Assembly: GCA_021234155.1 (NCBI GenBank)
Contig: JAJEKV010000055.1
Coordinates: forward strand, 2,351,090-2,415,089
DNA from: Isoetes taiwanensis
Taxonomy: Eukaryota > Streptophyta > Lycopodiopsida > Isoetales > Isoetaceae
DNA length: 64,000 bases
Direction: 5' to 3'
This document shows, in pieces, positions 33,336 to 46,228 of the stretch. Below the pieces are notes generated by a model. That model ran no database searches. It was not told the origin of the DNA and worked only from the letters and a program-made list of their open reading frames with translations. Each line of letters begins with the position of its first letter. Position 1 is the stretch's first letter. The position numbers and the translations under genes are program-made.

Positions 33336-33352
33336 GCCCAGCGTTGCTGGGC
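33336..33352. other. Hairpin gcccagc-gtt-gctgggc
   Basis: Perfect 7-bp arms with a 3-base loop, extended by flanking A and T runs, just after a TA-repeat and 'ctag'. Similar motifs sit near plant Helitron or MITE ends, but no second terminus was found. The phrase cgtcgggcata follows and recurs at 33527. Confidence 0.4.
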
Positions 33353-34967
33353 TTTTCGTCGGGCATAAGTTCAAAAGAGAATATAGATGTAAAGTTGTGG
33401 TGAGTATTTATTTCTAGACCTGCACAAGTTTGATGATTTGAAGATCTCTTTAGAACTTAGCTTTTGGATTGGAGGCTACACTATCACATTGTCTCGGACA
33501 TAAGGTAGAGTGTGTCTATATCAATCGTCGGGCATATAGAGGGTGTATCTCTATATGAGTTCTTGATGTACAACTGATAACTTCTAGTGTGCATATGGGC
33601 TTTGGATATGCTCTTTCTAGATTAAGTGCGACGTTAATTGGACATTAAAAGATGGAAGGTTATAAAATTAGTGGCCAGAGCAACTATAAAATGTGTGCGC
33701 CCACATGTCAAACATTAGTAGTTATATATTAACCAAGGTGACCATATAATCTAAACATTCAATCCACATGACAAAATTTAGTGGATGTGTATGTTAGCAA
33801 ATGTGGTCATATAATCTACACATTCGATGTGGATGTATGTGTGTATATTCTATTTATTATAGTTATCATAACATTTTACCTATTGTATCATTTCATTTCG
33901 TATTTTCTTTTCTTGTGTATATTATTTAGATGTATATTTGGATCTGTTTTCAATGGAGATTTTGCCAAGTGTGTCAATAAATGGATCCTTTTACTAAGAT
34001 GTGAAGGAGGGATGAAATTATAGTCGAGCTTATTATGAGAAGATTAAATAGTTGATGATGGGAAGAGACGCCATAATTATTTCCTTACCAGTTATAGAGA
34101 CCTTATAAATAAGTCTCCCATTTATTATTGTGCTTTAAATAGAAAATTTTTGCTTAGGCTTAAACATTCACATAAGCCTTCTACATGTTGCAATAACTTG
34201 GCTTTGCCACTTTGAAATAAGAGAAGAGTAACAGATCCTTGAATGTAACTGTTTAAGCTAATTTGCTAGCATTGCAAGTTAAGCCAACAATCAAGAAATT
34301 GTACACTCATATAATTAGGTGTGTATATTTTGGTAATTGCTCCATATCCTTGACGAATAAGACATCTAAAAATCAAACTAATTAACAATAGCGTGTACGA
34401 ATATTCAAGATGTGCATTTGAAATGAAAGAAACTTCTCAAGGCAAGATACAAGTACCAAAAACAGGCTTGCTTTTTTTTTTTGTCTCTAAATCGTTATTC
34501 TGGTTATTCTGCAAATTGCCCCTACTTAAAATGGCTTAAAATTTATTCATAGTTCTCTATCATGTAGGAATATCTAGGCTTAATATGCTTCACATAAACT
34601 GAAGATGGGTATATGAATACCTTCTCTTCTTCATGTATTTCACAAATTAAAAGCTTGTGTTTAGAAATTATAACCTCAACACCTATATGTACACTCCATC
34701 TATATGGTATCTGAGCGCCTATACATTATGTACATAGTGCAACATTTTGAATTCATGTACAGGCCAGTAGCAATAACAGGAAGATTGTATAGTTCTTGGA
34801 GTTTTAATGGCAGGAACCCTTACTCAAAGAACATCAACGCATTATTAGTTCATCAAAATGAAAGATATATAATGTTATTTTTTAGTAAAGGAGCCCTTGC
34901 TCAAAGACGAGATATATAATGTTATTCTTTAGTACAGGAGCTGCATTTGAATGTTTCTAAGGTATTA

Positions 34968-35124
34968 ACACCCGTATCTAATATAGCTATGAAATATTAA
35001 GAGACGAAGCACAAAGCCCTTGTAGATCTTACCATGAATGTTCCCTGAAGTAGGAACACCCTTATCTAATATAGCTATTAAATATCAAAAGACAAAGCAC
35101 GAAGGCCTTGTAGATCTTACCATG
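34968..35124 (+). repeat. 87-bp tandem duplication
   Basis: Units start at 34968 and 35055 ('aacacc[c]-tatctaatatagctat') and both end in 'ttgtagatcttaccatg'. Confidence 0.8.
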
Positions 35125-36570
35125 TGCAAAGGTATGTATGCCCATGTAAAAGGTCTGACAACAAAGCAAGGTTGTCCATGATATAGCATCAAGAATAAAC
35201 ATTGCCTACTTCCATACATATTACCCCATCACACTGGTTAGTCTTTCAACAAGATTTTATAGGCATCAATTGCCGTTAATTTCAATGAAGCTCTTACTTC
35301 ATGTATTTCGTTCACAACTTCAATCCTTTGACTGTATCTTTAATCAAGTAATGCAATCACCATCCCTCCATTAATTTACAATCACTTCTAGCATGCCAAA
35401 TAATTACGATACATGGAAGCACCATTACTAGATGTGCTTACAACTCTTCTATTACATTCTAAGATTTTCAAAAATGGCACTTCCCCATGTCTATACATTC
35501 CCCTCTGCCTTTATCTCATGTCTGGGCTTTATCTGACAACTCTTTCGTTCAACTTCATGGTTTACCTACTACCACGATTAAATATGTTATTCCTCTATTC
35601 ATCGTCTTCTTCTTCCTTATCCATAAGATAGATAACATTGTTCAATCTTGGCCAATCAATTCTTCAATCTGCCATAATTTAAGTGGATATCATTCTCTAA
35701 ATATAAATGCGTAACCTGACCACTTTGTTCCATTAAGTGCTTTCTTATACTTCAAGAAGTTTTTTTCAAGGCCAAGACCTTTTTCAAGGATATCATGGAC
35801 TATTCTAGCCATAACCCTAAGGCCAACAACTTTATAGACCTCAAGTAGGACCATGATGTAATCATGACATTTCCTTCTACGTTACACATCTGCTATTTAC
35901 ACATGAGCTTCAATCTGACTATCATGCCAATCTTATTTTATAAGCATATCTAAGCATTCTCAAAACTTGTCTTACAACCACCGTGTTGTAACCTTATCCC
36001 ACCATAGCCTGAATGCTATCAACTTAGCAACTTATTGTTATTTTACCACTGGATAGCAATATATAGATGCTGCCTGGTTTTCTCAATTTTTAGCTTCAAA
36101 AGGATGCACCTAACATCACATCAAGAATCTTATTCATCCGATATGGTGAGATGAACCTTCCCTGAATATCATAGGCATTATATATCATGCACTGCTTATT
36201 TTAAATTTTCTTGCCACCAGAGTATACTACTATGAGATCACATCTACACTATAAGGAGTGGTTACCAAAGTAAAATGCAATATCTGTAACTTAATCTCCC
36301 TCAAGCATCACTTCCATGCTATGCGCACATTGGCAACCCTAAATCAAAGTTAGCCCCTTGATGAAGTACATTTTTCTAGCTTATCTGCTTTGCAGGATAG
36401 AAAATCAACCCAGATTATAGAAATATCATGTAATCAATTTCACATACCTTCATAAAACAATTTGTCACGCCTCCTCTAAGGCCATCATCTCCACATAATA
36501 CTATTAGCATAATCCAACAACCTCAACTTGAATCTAGACTTCGCCATCATACATCCAAGGATCCAACTTT

Positions 36571-36582
36571 GCTCTGATACCA
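36571..36582 (-). other. Primer-binding site (initiator tRNA-Met)
   Basis: Minus strand reads TGGTATCAGAGC, the classical PBS complementary to the 3' end of tRNA-iMet, two bases from the LTR end at 36585. It shows that the LTR at 36585-39006 is a 5' LTR of a minus-strand element whose body would extend to lower coordinates. Confidence 0.85.
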
Positions 36583-36584
36583 AC

Positions 36585-39006
36585 TGTGACGGGCCTGGCC
36601 AGTTAACCTCTAGGTAACTAAAGATCCCATCGATCTCTACCGTTGGATCTATTTAACCTTTGCAACTCAAGGAATTGATACATGCATACCTAGGTAAAGA
36701 ATTTAATCTTTATTGTATTCATGCTCTAAGGTCCCAAAAAATATTATACTTGCCATTGCTCGGCAAAATCCCACACAACAACCAAAGTTTACAAATAATT
36801 ATAGTTTAAGCCGATCCATAATAATAATAGTTATATTAATCAAATATATTATCTAGCAATCCACACACTTCTACCCTCGCCTTTCCGAAGCTTGGCTACT
36901 TTCCTCGAGCATCTCGTGACTTCACACACCATTTAACCACGGGGTTAGTCACACCTGACTAAGTGGGGATCGGGGATTTAGAATATATCAAGCATCAATT
37001 ACCACAAGCATCAACATAAAACAATAACTTAGCCTTACCGTAACCTCGCCCCTGCAATCCAAGTTACTAGTCCAACCAACATAAATACAATGCATAATTA
37101 TGCTAAGCACAACCATTGCAACTTGATTCCAGCATTAAATACCACATATGCACTAGCCAAGCAACCATAGCATCAACATAGCAACCAATATTCCTCTGGG
37201 TCTGAGCAAGGTCAACTCCTACCGACAAAGGTGACATAGAGGCGGGTAACCACGTGTGTACACACCCATCCACGCCAAGGCCCAAAGATTGGAGGACCAC
37301 TTAATCCGAAAGATGACGTTGCACCATACGTTATAACGCCCGATGTTCAAATATTACCATTTACATAGCACTGTGCAAAACCGTGAGTCTAGACCATCGC
37401 ATCTAGACTCCGGCCCCAGAGGTCTATATCAAAGAATTTCACCATGGACAATTACATACAATTCACCATCATTATGCCCCATGCCCTAACAAGCTTACAT
37501 CTCGTAATTCCATAATATACACTTCATATAGCAAGAGAAATCCAACCATAAATCAATAATTATAATAACCTCAAATGCATTATGCAGCCATCACCATTAA
37601 ATAAAAGATAAAATGCCTACCCCTTAACAGGATTTACCCGCACAAGGTTAATATCTACATTTAAAACTTTAACAATGTTTAACCTATAGCATTTAGAATA
37701 TCGTTATTATAGATAATTTGCAACCATTAGCATAACCCCTTATTAACTTAGGCCTTAATTTTATGTAATATATCCCGAGCCAAACTCCTTGCTCCAACTA
37801 ACCCTTACCTTAGCTTTTCTAAATTTTGACCTTAGCTTTCTAGCTTTTTACTTTTTATTGCTTCTTTACTAACAACTAATCAATTGTTAACATATTAACT
37901 TTTCCGTTGATTTTTTTTAACCTAACCCTAACCACGCTATCTGACCCGAACTCGCCTGCAAACTTTGGGATTTGGCCTCCAGCCATCGAATCCACCCTAA
38001 AAGCTCTTGGGTCCAGCCGACCGGCTTTACAGAGATTTCCTGCACCAAATTTTACTGCTTGTAGGATCAAGAAAAGGATTCCAACTGCTTTTCTTCTTGG
38101 CGTAAATCCGACCAAAGAATCGCGGATTTGGCATCAATCTGATCCTAAACCGCCAAATCGCCCTCTACAAATGTTTTCTCACTGAATCGATCGCTTGAGT
38201 CCTAAACATTTGATTTTAAGCATGTTCTTGGCATGGAAACGAAGTTAAGAAGGCAAGCTTTTTGCTCCTCGAATCCCATCCTTATCATTCTAAATCCAAC
38301 TTTTCGGATCAAATCGCCCATCCTGTGTTCCAAATCGCCCATTCCAAAGTCTGTTCGTTCGACTTTTCTTAAGCATTCAGACACCAACAAGATCCCATGC
38401 TTTTCTCGCCAGAGATCGCAAAAAATATCGCTCATCTCCCAGACAGTTCTTCACCCTTACTCAATTATTCTCGCTCAAATCTCAAGTATCTATAATGTTT
38501 CAGCTCATTTCTATATTGGTTCAATCTAATAAATCATATTGGGTTCAAGAACTTCCCTAATTCAAGACATAGAATGATCTCTCAAATAAAGAACTCAAAG
38601 CATGCGGTTTTACTATTCCAACTCAATACAAGACACCTAATAAATTCTAAACTTATGCCGCCGGAACAACCATCACACTAATCAAATCACAACTTAATCA
38701 AGCACCAAACCCTGTGTGTAAGGCTTGATCCCCACCTGAATCCCGCTTTGTTGCTTTTTCTCAAGGCCCAACACACTCCCCGAGAGCTCTCAGACGCGAT
38801 TCGCTCCTTCAAAGAATCCCTCTCGCAATCAATCTTTCCCAATGCTTTTCTCTGTACTTATATTTATTTTTAACCACAGTATTTCGTCCGTATAATCTCT
38901 ATATATACAACGTATTTCTCTGCATGCGTGATATTTTGATTAATATCCCTTTGCATCTTTTAAATAAAATAATCCACAATTTACCTCAAAATCCTAGGTC
39001 CCTCTC
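36585..39006 (-). mobile_element. LTR family A, diverged copy (5' LTR, minus strand)
   Basis: Ends ...GGCCCGTCACA on the minus strand at 36585. The other end is cut off just after 'cctaggtc' near 38999, where the intact copies continue to TGTAACAGACC. It matches 54487-56989 in order but with many differences (for example 37600-37740 versus 55497-55640), so it is older than the tandem array. Confidence 0.75.
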
Positions 39007-40241
39007 AAATAAAAAATAAATGTCTACGCCTTCCCAAGATTCACTAATAACAAGGTTAATATCTATATTTAAGGCTTTAATGATGTTTAATCTATAGCAT
39101 TCAACTATGGTTATGCTTTCATTACCAACTTCCTTCTACATAACATTTGTGCCTTCTAAATTTAAATAATTCCAAAGGTTAAATATATAGCTAGCTAATC
39201 TTTTTAGGACTACTTATATCGTAATCGTAAATTACGTATATCCCTTAGCATAAACTCCTCCTTGACTTAGGCCTCCATAAATTCCGAGCCAACTCCTTTT
39301 CCAGCTAACCCTTGATATATTACTTTAACTCATAGCCTTAGCTTAACCTTTAATTTATTTTATTGCTACTTTACTAACAATTAATCAATTGTTAACATTT
39401 TTTCTTGATCTAACCCTAACTGCGTTAACAGTCACGATTCGCCTCATCTGCTTGGATTTGGCCTCCAGTGCCATCAATCTACATGAAGATCACACAAGGC
39501 TTCCTCGAATTTGTCGGCAAGGAAGATTTCTTGCCATTTCGCCCGTTTATGATGCAAATCGATGGTTACAAGCCGGCCCGCCACCAAGATCATATCATTC
39601 CCAGCCGGATCTTATTCCAATCTTCCTAATTCTCAGATCCTCTCTCCATTTCTGCCTTCCTAAGGCCCAATTCGCATGTTCCGGGCAATTTGCCATGCTT
39701 TTCAAGCATCCCATCAACAAGATCATCCCGCCTTGCCGGCATCATGCAAAGGGAAATATTGCCGTGTTGGCTAGAATGCCTCTTAATTCGCCTTCTCTAC
39801 ATATTTCAGCCGCTTAAATGCCAAAATCAATCCATTACAAGTAGCTTCTCATGATTTCTGATCATTATAGTTCATCGGATCATGTTATGCAAACAACGAA
39901 GATGCAAGAGAAACTTTTACAATCTTATCCGATTTACGCCAACTTTTATCTTAATCCATCTCTCGTTTCTACTTTGAGCTATTCCAATCACTTCTGCATG
40001 ATTTAAAATGATCAGCTCCCCTAAAATCATTAGATCTATGACGCTTTTGCAAGCTTTTATATGCAATCATAAAATACTTACATATACAATCATGCAAGTT
40101 AATTCATATCCACACACTTACGATTACTCTAAATCCATGCCAAGTTCCAGAACAATCCTACTGTATCAACACAATTTTCTACGCTAGAAAACCCCAGGTG
40201 TAAGGCTTGATCCCCACCTGAAATCCCGCTTGCTTCTTCTG

Positions 40242-40294
40242 CGCTAGACGGTTTTGCCCAGTTGGCTAAGGGCATGTCGGTTAGGAACGTCACA
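40242..40294 (+). repeat. 54-bp LTR L fragment fused to primer site (copy 1)
   Basis: The sequence 'agacggttttgccc...gtcggttaggaacgtcaca' recurs at 40529 inside LTR L. Here it is joined to LTR A on the left and to a damaged PBS on the right. Confidence 0.7.
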
Positions 40295-40420
40295 GCTTGG
40301 TATCGAAAGCGGTCTCGAAGTTCGAAGTCTCCATGGGTGCATATATGCATGGGTAATTTGCAAAGACTTTGGTATAGCCTTTTGGATGCTCGAGGACGAG
40401 CATAGTTCTAGTGGAGAGAT
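40295..40420 (+). mobile_element. Coding-free PBS-to-PPT segment a, copy 1
   Basis: PBS reads cTTGGTATCGAAAGC (damaged relative to TGGTATCAGAGC in copy 2). The PPT-like end is gtggagagat. About 126 bp lie between the LTR parts, and no gag or pol is present. Confidence 0.6.
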
Positions 40421-43049
40421 CAGAATCGGGCCCATGGTAGACCGCCGAGTATTCAACCTTGAATGTGCCTCGTAAAATTCCGGTGACACCGCATAAATGG
40501 GTAGAAGCAGCTACTCATAAACGCCTAGACGGTTTTGCCCAGCTTGGCTAAGGGCATGTCGGTTAGGAACGCCACAGCTTGGTTGAGTTATGGAATTTAG
40601 AAGCTTTTTGGAGACGTGGAGTAGAGACCGTGCTTTTTGGAGGATTGTCGGCAAAGCGTGGACGCCTGAGCTTGAAGACTGCATCAAATTTTCTAAGAGG
40701 TGGGGTTTTGAATTCTGATTTTATGGATCCAATTGAGCCGCATAGGTTGCCCTGATCAGATTTGTGTATGCTTTTGTAAAATGTTCTTGGCTATGTCTTA
40801 TGTTTGAGAAGCCGCTTGCATAATCGATGGTTTGCAATCTGATGGTCAGCATTTAGATTAGCATGTCGACAAGGATGGAATACCGGTGGTGGAATCAATC
40901 TTGGGTTTTTGTTGCCGCTTGTGTTATAGCTTTGAATCATTTCAAGTAAGGCTTGTTGAGTCTCCGTGGGTAATTGCCGCCAATGTTAAAGTGGTATGGA
41001 TTGAACTAATCAAGATTACCGCTAAAATCTAAGACGGTTTGTGCAAAGAAGCTAAACCGAAAGAGCGAAAAGAGGAAAAATCATGGAATCTACGTAAAAA
41101 AGGCCGATTTTGCCCTTGGAGTGGTCGTTTTGAAGATTAAAGGGCTGTTTTGGGCATGCAAGGGTCAATTTGCCCCGGGAATGAAAGAATCGTGAGACGG
41201 TTGCACCGGTTTTGGAGCTATCGACCGACTCGGATCCATAATTAAGAAGGTCGAAATTGCTTGAGAGGGCCGATTTGGTTCCGAGAAGTGTCGATTCAGC
41301 ATGTAGAACTCCGTAAAGCGCGTAATCGAATCAAAAAAGGGCTCCACCGCTGGTTATTTTTAAGTTGGTTTTTCTTATGTCCGCTTTGTTACTTTCTTTC
41401 ATTATGTTGTCTATTTGTTAACAAAGGTATTTAATGCTAAATAAATATACAAGGAGCTTATAAGTGAAACAAGGAAGTATAAGGTGCCGATCCAAAGGCA
41501 CCATACCCGAATAAGCCCAGGCGAAAGCTGCAAGTGAGTTGGGAAAATACAAGGGCCTGAAATATGTAAGAACTTGCTTTGTTGTGAATAATGGAACTTC
41601 AGAATAAGAAACGATAATATCTAAGCTTAATAATCACAAGACTAATAACCGAGATAATTTTTGGCTCCACAAGATGGGGCCTAGTGTAAGGAATCATTTG
41701 GCATCACTGTTTTCGGTCCATGAGATCTTATGGACTTTTAAGTTGGAAGTGCGGAATTTTGTGCTTTACATTAATTGTGCCAATTAAATTAGTAGCTAAG
41801 AAGTTGGTTTTTAATATGGAATATTAAAAACCTTAGCTAACAATTGTTAAAAGATAAATAAAAGGGTGGAACCTTGGAGATCATGAGAAGTTGGGCATCG
41901 AGGGCTATATGAGGCCTATGGAGTGTCCAGATGAGGCTATGGAGTGGAAGCTAATGGATTATCCTCGCGGGAGAATGATTCTAAGGTAAGTTTTGCATTG
42001 TGTGAAATGTTACTTGTTCAAGAAGTACATAGGTGTGGGAGCTACATCAATGATAGATAGGCTAGTGACTTCCTCGACGTGTTTGGATCAGTAATTTTGC
42101 TACTTCAACATGGGCAGGTTGTATGGGCAACCTCGGCAAAGGCTAAGAATATGATCTAGGCAAATTTATTGTAAATTCTCTAATAACCCACATGTCATGG
42201 TCTTTGCATTGTTGTCTTGGTATTTGTTATGTACTTGGAACCTCCGGGGTCGGACTTCTAGGTTCGGTGGCCTAGGTTGCTCCGGCATGCTCATGTTCAT
42301 CTGTGATTCTCTGTGGTTCTTGTGCTCTGACACCGGCGTTAGTTCTCCGGCGTGGATTGCTACGTCCGGGCCAACTCTTTGTGAAACCCCATGATAAGAG
42401 GTCCTCCGGTGCAGGCGTGACGTGAGAGGGTATCGCGATACGAGGTTCACCCCACCACCGCTACAGGGCTTGGAATGTAAGTTGGCCGGGCAACATGCCG
42501 CTAACAAGGGCACATGTAGGTCGGCCGAGCTACCCATTGTCCCGGAGTTTATTTATGATGGTTTGGTACTCTGGTTATGTTCTGTGCTCTTGATGTTCAT
42601 GATGTTTTCTTTATTGTCATTGTCTAGCGTTGCACCATAGGTTCTTGTGTCTTTGAGTTGTTATGTTTGTTATTCAAGACTTTCAAGATGTTTTATGCAT
42701 GCAGAGGCAGCTATGGGATCCCCACTTAGTCACAAGGACTAACCCCTTTGAGTGCATGCGGTGATTGAGCAAGGTGGTGCTCGGGCCAGTAGCAGTGGTA
42801 CTGTTCAGGATCGTGGTTGACTTTGGAGTTTCTAGAAGCTGAATCTTAGCTTTGGTTTTGCATAAATCTATTCTGGATGTATTTCTCTTGAAACTATATT
42901 ACAATAGTTGGATATTAGCTATATATGTAAGACGGGAATCATTTTCCATTATTTATTGGAAGATTAAATTCTTCACCAACATAGTTGATTAAAGTTTTCA
43001 TAACAACATAGATCTAACCTCAAGTATCGACATGATCCCGAGTTGCCAA
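40421..43049 (+). mobile_element. LTR L, near-complete, copy 1
   Basis: Homologous to 48665-51299. It lacks the terminal 34 bp that LTR L at 51692-53724 has (...GCTCGTCACA) and is cut at 'gagttgccaa', where a minus-strand LTR A scrap starts. Open frames inside (for example 42422-42640) are not conserved between copies, so it is not coding. Confidence 0.7.
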
Positions 43050-43325
43050 TACAAATAATTATAGTTTAAGCCAATCCATAATAATAATAGTTATATTAAT
43101 CAAATATATTATCTAGCAATCCACACACTTCTACTCTCGCCTTTCCGAAGCTTGGCTACTTTCTGGAGCATCTCGCACTTCTGCTTACACCATTTAACCA
43201 CGGGGTTAGTCACACGGACTAAGTGGGGATCGGGGATTTAGAATATATCAAGCATCAATTACCACAAGCATCAACATAAAACAATAACTTAGCCTTACCG
43301 TAACCTCGCCCCTGCAATCCAAGTT
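43050..43325 (-). mobile_element. LTR A scrap, copy 1
   Basis: Matches part of LTR A (for example 54700-54965), in minus orientation, including 'ccacggggttagtcacacggactaag'-type sequence. Joined directly to an RT scrap. Confidence 0.7.
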
Positions 43326-43437
43326 GTAGGCAATGCATATCTATTCTTCACTGTAATCTGGTTAAGCATGCGATAGTCAATACATAACCTTAATGTCCCG
43401 TCTTTCTTTTTTACAAACAAAACCGGGCGCCAAATGG
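43326..43437 (-). pseudogene. Ty3/gypsy RT scrap, copy 1 (damaged)
   Basis: Minus strand encodes [16 protein letters not shown] and then [13 protein letters not shown], the RT fingers segment of gypsy elements. Compared with 51579-51691 it has CCGG where copy 2 has CCAG and lacks a base, which breaks PFGAPVLF. Confidence 0.85.
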
Positions 43438-45466
43438 AGGATCCTACATCTAAAACAAGCTGGAACTCACCTAAAAGGCCGATTCAGACTTAGAGGGGCC
43501 AATCTGCCCTGTACAGCGGTGAATTAGAGAAATCAGAAGCTCTCCAGAGCTGCCGGAATTAAACTAAATGGCCACCTGATTCATGAGAAAACAGGTCGAA
43601 ATTGCTTCTAAACAACCGAATTGGGGATTTTGAGTGCCGATTTACCGGGAAAGGCTTAACTGAGAAATTGATGCCGCTTTGGAGAAGAGCCCAACCGCCT
43701 AAGTAGACATGAATCCACCAGAACACTACGATTTAGCTTTTGATTGGCCGATTTGGCCTTAGATGTTCCCCGCCCACGCCCTAATCAAAGGCCGTTGTTG
43801 CCCGAAAGACTCCTCCGTGCATGTGCAAAAGTTGGAAGGCCGGACCCAACAAAGGGCTCTGCGCTTGTTTGCTCTTTGCTATTTTTATGACTTGTTTGTT
43901 CTTGTTGTTATTTTTGTACTTTTTGTCTTATGTTATTTAACAAGTCGGGTGGTTAGAGGAAAATAGGAAATATAAGGAGTTTGATGGAGCCTGTGATTAT
44001 TCAGAGGGTAACTGCGGTGAGTCGCAAGCGGTTTGGGATAGTACAATAGCCGAGACATGTAATAACTTAATTGCTTGGGGTAACATTTGTATGGGAGTTT
44101 AGTATACATAAGAACAACATGTTAAGAATGAATAAATGTTTAAATCTATAATTGAATAATTAAGGGAATTGTGACGGCTTGCTCCTGGAGATGGGGCTTG
44201 CCTGGGAGCTGCTTGACTGAAGTTCCAGGCAGTTGCGGTCAGGGGACCCCATGGATTTTTTAAGCAGGAAAAGTGTAAGTTGGAGGCACCACCCGGAGCG
44301 CAAATTAATTGTTTAGCTATGGAAGTGGGATTTTAATATTAATACTTGAAACCATACCTTAGAGAGCTTAAATAAATAATGTTATGGAGTGAATCCCGCA
44401 TCGAACTTACATAGGTGGTTTGAGCACGCTTACATCAACGCTTTGAGTTGTCATTATGGTTTTCATCATCGATCTAGCTACTTCGCATGGTTAGGTTGTA
44501 TGGGCAACCTCGCAAGGCTAAGAGTATTCTAGGCACATTTATAGTAAATTCTCTAATGAACGCACATGTTATGGTTTTGCATTGTTCCACCGCCGCTCTT
44601 GATACTATGTTATGTACTTGGAACCTCCGGCCTGGACTTCTAGGTTCTAAGTGGCCTAGGTTTGCTCCGCATGCTCATGTTCATCCGCGGATTCTCTCGT
44701 GGGTTCTTGTGCTTTGTGACACCGGGCATTAGTTCTCCCGGGGATTGCTACGTCACCAACTCTTGTGAAACCCCATGGTAAGAGGTCCTCCAAAGCTAGA
44801 CGTGGGTCGAGAGGGTATCATACGAGGTTCACCCCACCACCGCCATGTGGCTTGGAATGTAAGTCGGTCAAGGGTAACATGTCGCTAATGGTGGCTGTAT
44901 GTAGGTCCCGAGCTACCCATTGTCCCGAGTTTGTTTATGATGGTTTGGTACTTTGGTTATGTTCTTTGCTATTGATGTTTACGCCGTTTTTGTTGTCATT
45001 GTCTAGCATTGCACCATAGGTTTTTTTTGTGTCTTTTGAGTTGTTTATGTTTGTTATCCAAGACTTTCAAGATGTTTTTATGCATGCAGAGGCAGCTATG
45101 GGATCCCCACTTAGTCACAAGGACTAACCCCTTTGAGTGCATGCAAAGATTGAGCAAGGTGGTGCTTTTCGGGCGATGCCAAGAGGCTTTGCTTCGCCGT
45201 GATCGTATCGAGTTGGAGTTTTCTAGAAGTCGAATCTTAGCTTTGGTTTTGCATAAATCTATTTTGGATGTATTTCTCTTGAAACTATATTACAATAGTT
45301 GGATATTAGCTATATATGTAAGAAGGGAATCATTTTCCATTATTTATTGGAAGATTAAATTCTTCACCAACATAGTTGATTATAGTTTTCATAACAACAT
45401 AGATCTAGCCTTAAGTATAGACAAGATCCCGAGTTGCCAAGAGGGTCAACTCTGACAGTTCGCCAC
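43438..45466 (+). mobile_element. LTR L, right three-quarters, copy 1
   Basis: Starts at 'aggatcctacatctaaaacaag' and ends before a primer site at about 45468. Matches 51692-53724 and is also a paralogue of 41000-43049 (ordered similarity, for example 44490-45430 versus 42115-43049). Confidence 0.7.
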
Positions 45467-45622
45467 GTTGGTATCGAAAGCGGTCTCGAAGTTCGAAGTC
45501 TCCATGGATGCCTATATGCATGGGTAATTTGCAAAGACTTGGTAATCATTGTGACATGGTATGACATAGACATGGTATAGCCTTGGATGCTCGAGGACGA
45601 GCATAGTTCTAGTGGGAGAGAC
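45467..45622 (+). mobile_element. Coding-free PBS-to-PPT segment b, copy 1
   Basis: PBS TTGGTATCGAAAGC at 45468-45481 (variant). The PPT agtgggagagac ends at 45622, directly before TGTAACGGGCCC. The roughly 155-bp interior has no coding capacity. Confidence 0.7.
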
Positions 45623-46228
45623 TGTAACGGGCCCATGGTAGACCGCTCGAGTATTCGAACTTGAATGTGCTTGTGGGCGCTCCTAGACACCCGGCATAAA
45701 TGGGTAGAAGCGACTACTCATAAACGTCTAGACGGTTTTGCCTAGTTGGCTAAGGGCATGTCGGTTAGGAACGTTACAGTTAGGATTAGAGCCAGATCCT
45801 TCTAAGATTGAGGCAGTTAGAGATTGGCCCGGACAGAAGAAGATGGTTTTGGATTTAGTGGATTCAAGTTGTGGTTGCATAGGCTGCCAAGAATAATTTG
45901 TACATGCTTTTGGATGTTTGGATGGTAAATTTCCTCTGTGTTAGTTGGAATTGCCTGTGAGGCGAGATTGAATATGCAGGTATCCTAGAATTAATTGTAA
46001 CGTTTTATAGAGCAATTGGATAATAGTTACAGGGCTTTAGGTACCTGTAAGAAAAGCTTGAAAGATGATTGGATTCGTTCTCAGATGATAGCCTAAAACA
46101 GAGGAATATAAGAAAAGCAGGCAGAGAAGAGTGTCGATTTGCTGCATCAGAGCCTCAGAGGTGTACGAAAATGGTTTTGCTCCACCGAAACTTTGCTGGC
46201 AAACAGAGGATCCTACATCTAAAACAAG
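45623..46228 (+). mobile_element. Head of LTR L (3' LTR), copy 1
   Basis: Starts TGTAACGGGCCC after a polypurine tract. Stops at 'ctaaaacaag', where LTR A (minus) follows. Confidence 0.7.

Larger units (their letters stand above)
32441..36570. other. No gene recognised; several short tandem duplications
   Basis: AT-rich, with no coding motif on either strand. It holds tandem duplications at 33732-33835 (offset 64), 34863-34938 (offset 47) and 34968-35124 (offset 87). Because a primer-binding site and LTR follow at 36571 in minus orientation, the right part should be internal sequence of that element. A short minus-strand gag-like start (MAKSRFKLRLLDYA) can be read from about 36550 but soon stops. 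Confidence 0.4.

Noticed and set aside
42166-42537. Frames inside the LTRs of the array (also 45009-45455, 47626-48108, 53500-53820)
   Set aside because: The frames open and close differently in each near-identical copy, as expected for non-coding LTR sequence.
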